Positions 61,683-64,000 of a stretch of DNA of 64,000 nt are shown here, piece after piece; the stretch's first letter is position 1, and each line of letters begins with the position of its first letter. The stretch covers positions 1,488,001 through 1,552,000 of the forward strand of contig JANFAH010000006.1 of the NCBI GenBank assembly GCA_024663395.1, read 5' to 3'. Under the pieces are notes generated by a model. It saw only the letters and a list, made by a program, of their open reading frames with translations, did not search any database and was not told where the DNA came from. Source of the DNA: Pisolithus tinctorius. Its lineage: Eukaryota > Basidiomycota > Agaricomycetes > Boletales > Pisolithaceae. The position numbers and the translations under genes are program-made.

Positions 61683-64000
61683 CTACAAGCCAGCTTGCCG
61701 GTTAAGCATGTAGAGCTGCAGGTCTTGCCAACCACCGCCAACCCGACACATGACCTTCTTCGTGGTCGTTTCTCCACTCGTTCTACTACCGGAGCGCATC
61801 AGAGTTGTAAGACGGCACGTAACAACTTTCCTTGCTAACGAATTCGAGAACGCGTACGACGCTCTGATTTCTTCCCCTTCCTTGGGGATTTTCTTCAGAG
61901 GCGGGTCAACTCGCTCAATAAGGAGCCCATGAGGGATAGAGTTCACGATCGCTGCCACCTCAGCATCGAGCGGGTCCTTCAGGTTCGATGGAACATATAT
62001 ATTCATGGGCTGATGGGAGTCGAGACTTGGAGTGTACGCGCCTGCACGCGAGCCGGGTCGAGATGGCGTGCGTGCCGTAGATGAATCTCGATAGCTCGAC
62101 GGGGGGACCTTCCCGCCGGGTAAGGAAGCACGTCCGGCAGGTCGTGCCGCTGTGAATACCGGAACTTGCTGTACCCTCGTCTTCAATGCGGACTCCGGTG
62201 TTTGGGCCCTGGACAATTGCCCACCGTTCCTATTTGCGTCTAGGGGACTCTCTGGTCGGTAGAATGATAACGTCGACGACGGCCGGGACTCCGAAGAGAC
62301 ATGAACACTGGGAAGTGGTATTCGGGACCTGCTGGGCGGTCGTGGAGGGTGCAGACGAGATCCGCTCGGTGTACCTGACCGCAGCGTTGCATGCGCGCCG
62401 GGTGACGAGGTGGAGAAGGTAAGCGTGGGGGAGAACGCGCGTTGCATTAAAGTGAGCTCTGCTTCGTCGTTATCGTCGTCGTCGCCGTGTTGACGCGCAG
62501 ACACCGAACGCCCATGCAAGGGAAGCGAAGGGACTGGGATTCCACTGGGCGTGCGGGGTCGAGGGCGCGGGGTTGTCCCTAAACCTGGAGTCTGTGCGCG
62601 AGAAGGAGGTCGGAAGAGGATGGGTAATGGAGGTATGGACGGATTGGATGATGGAGCAGTAGATATAGATGAAGTTACGGGTGACCACGGCCGCGACGAG
62701 GCGTTCGAATTGGAGCTACGTGATAGGCTTCTGTGGGATGGTGTAAAAGGTACCAAAGGGGGACGGTCGGAAGAAATAACGGATTTGGCTGTTGGTCGCT
62801 TGGATGGAGCGGGCTTCACAGTTGCCACACCATCTGTCTCGACTTTAGTGGACGCGTTCCAGGGTTGTTTGGCAGATTTCTGCTTGATGGTGACATTGGC
62901 ATCCAGTGCGTCGGGACGCTTTGCGGCAGGAGAGGATTCAGGTGTGAGGCTCTGGCTGTATTTGTGGCCTTTGTGATCGGGGGTAAGTGGTGCGCCTTTG
63001 CTACCGAATACAAAGAGGGATGACCGCTGCCGCCGAATTGTTTTTGCCGGAGGCTCTGAAGGGGTTTGCGACTGTAGTGACTGAGATGATGCTCGCGAAA
63101 CTGGTAACGAGTCCGGTGGAGTAGCAGGGGACCTGACACTCCCTGTGAGCTTCTTCGCAAGTTTCTTCAAGGGCGACATCGACCTTGACAGAGAACTCGT
63201 CGCTGTCGTTCCTCTGCTTGTGCGGCTGGACGCCCGACTGCCCTTCAGCGACCCACTAGGTGGAGTGGCTAGGTAGCCATTGGCGGTGGTGTTTCCCGAG
63301 CTTGAGCCTGTTTCACTGAGTGCTTGATCTGCACTGACGAGAATTTTCCGAACAATCTCCATTTCCCTCTCCGTGCGATCCATACGTTCTCGGAGAAGAC
63401 GCCATCGCTTCGCAGCTTCTGCATGCCGTCGGAGTGCCTCCCCATTCTTAGTGACCCGATTGCGTACACCGTTGTCCATGATTGCGAGTACCTTTGTTGT
63501 AGCAGGCACATAATGTCTAGCGAATGGGTGAGTTTCACAAAAGAGAAGAACATCTGATATAAGACTCACTCCTTCTTGGCGTTGAAAGAGCCCAAGAGAG
63601 TGTTGAACGTTTCCAGGGTTATGGGCGATTTCTCTGAACGTAGCGAACTACACGATGCTCGAGACGCGCTTTCCCCACCCCGTTTGTACACTTGGCGTAT
63701 GAAATCCTTGGGAGTCCTTAGGAAATGATATCGTCGAAACCTCAAGGCTAACGCTTACCTGGCATTTATTAACGGCTTTCTCCAGGCTAACCATCATCCC
63801 ATCTGCTTGTTCGGTGACGGTTCGGAATACAGTGATCCACTTGTCCTCCTTGAGCTCTTGCTGGAGCTCATCGGTCTCCTGTTGGACCATATCCCACTCT
63901 TGAAGCAATGCGGCATGCTTTCTTAGCACAATGGCACGCTCTGTTGTCTCTTCCAGTCGCTCTCCTCCCGTTGGCCGAAATGGTGCAATCGACTCATTGA
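61683..64000 (-). CDS. kar9: Kar9-family cortical/microtubule protein with GAR (Gas2) domain, 5' end outside window
   Basis: Spindle-positioning protein linking microtubule ends to the cortex. The frame is open at the right edge (NESIAPFRPTGGERLEETTERA), so the N-terminus is missing. Helical Kar9 blocks follow: RKHAALLQEWDMVQQETDELQ, LKEDKWITVFRTVTEQADGMM, VRNRVTKNGEALRRHAEAAKRW. Next is a long Ser/Pro-rich disordered region with SRxP and S-x-I-P motifs (RPSSTLS, SGIPVPSLP, SRIPLPS) of the kind bound by EB1. The end is a GAR domain: DAEVAAIVNSIPHGLLIERV, YAFSNSLARKVVTCRLTTLM and KVMCRVGGGWQDLQLYMLNRQ, a microtubule-binding module of Gas2/spectraplakins. It stops at 61683. The Kar9 assignment rests on the helical region and the domain order. 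Confidence 0.82.

Overview
The window is nuclear DNA of a filamentous basidiomycete, most likely an Agaricomycete. Genes are dense (about one per 2 to 2.5 kb) on both strands. Almost every gene is split by many short GT-AG introns of about 45 to 65 bases with CTAAY-type branch sites. There are no operons or bacterial signals. Several proteins are fungal or basidiomycete types: a COT1/Orb6 kinase, an APSES factor, a Yvc1-type channel, a Kar9 protein with a GAR domain, and a cytokinesis kinase whose HRD motif reads HCD. Species cannot be named from the sequence.

Layout, left to right. 0.5-1.2 kb: the end of a DnaJ-X protein that looks damaged. 2.0-3.7 kb (-): medium-chain polyol dehydrogenase. 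4.0-5.9 kb (-): COT1/Orb6 NDR kinase, divergent from prp4 (U4/U6 snRNP WD40 protein, 6.3-8.3 kb). 8.5-11.3 kb (-): Mbp1-type APSES/ankyrin factor, divergent from a Yvc1-like vacuolar TRP channel (11.5-15.3 kb). 15.5-19.7 kb (-): Bye1-type PHD/TFIIS-M/SPOC protein. 21.4-27.1 kb (+): a CH-kinase-C1 protein of the Cdc15/Cdc7 septation class with a terminal CaaX box. 27.8-28.1 kb: small secreted peptide precursor. 29.1-30.8 kb: a SnoaL-like protein and a coiled-coil tail-anchored protein. 31.0-32.0 kb (-): coq3. 32.9-35.4 kb (-): RNA polymerase II CID protein. 37.4-38.1 kb (-): ubiquitin-eS31 fusion, divergent from rfc3 (38.3-39.7 kb). 39.9-41.2 kb: a decayed member of a basidiomycete paired-CxxC family. 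41.5-44.6 kb (+): ZW10/Dsl1. 45.8-47.3 kb (-): RED splicing factor, divergent from prolyl oligopeptidase (47.7-51.0 kb). 51.3-52.1 kb (-): tad2, divergent from a sterol O-acyltransferase (52.3-54.6 kb). 55.3 kb (-): an intron-containing tRNA-Glu. 56.4-59.0 kb (+): an acidic protein built on a 27-base minisatellite. 59.3-61.2 kb (+): TRAPPC12. 61.7 kb to the window end (-): Kar9/GAR protein.

The content is mostly housekeeping and cell biology: splicing (prp4, RED), transcription (Bye1, CID), cell cycle and replication (Mbp1, Rfc3, septation kinase, Kar9, COT1), and membrane traffic (ZW10/Dsl1, TRAPPC12). No biosynthetic cluster, intact transposon or CRISPR was seen. The most unusual items are two MluI cell-cycle boxes in the promoter of the Mbp1-type gene, a CGCGT array in front of rfc3, a predicted prenylated septation kinase, W-x(n)-W/F coatomer-type motifs inside ZW10, consecutive 21- and 12-base microexons in the channel gene, and the minisatellite protein whose membrane anchor lies in another frame. 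All gene structures are hand-read; start codons and small exons are the weakest part.
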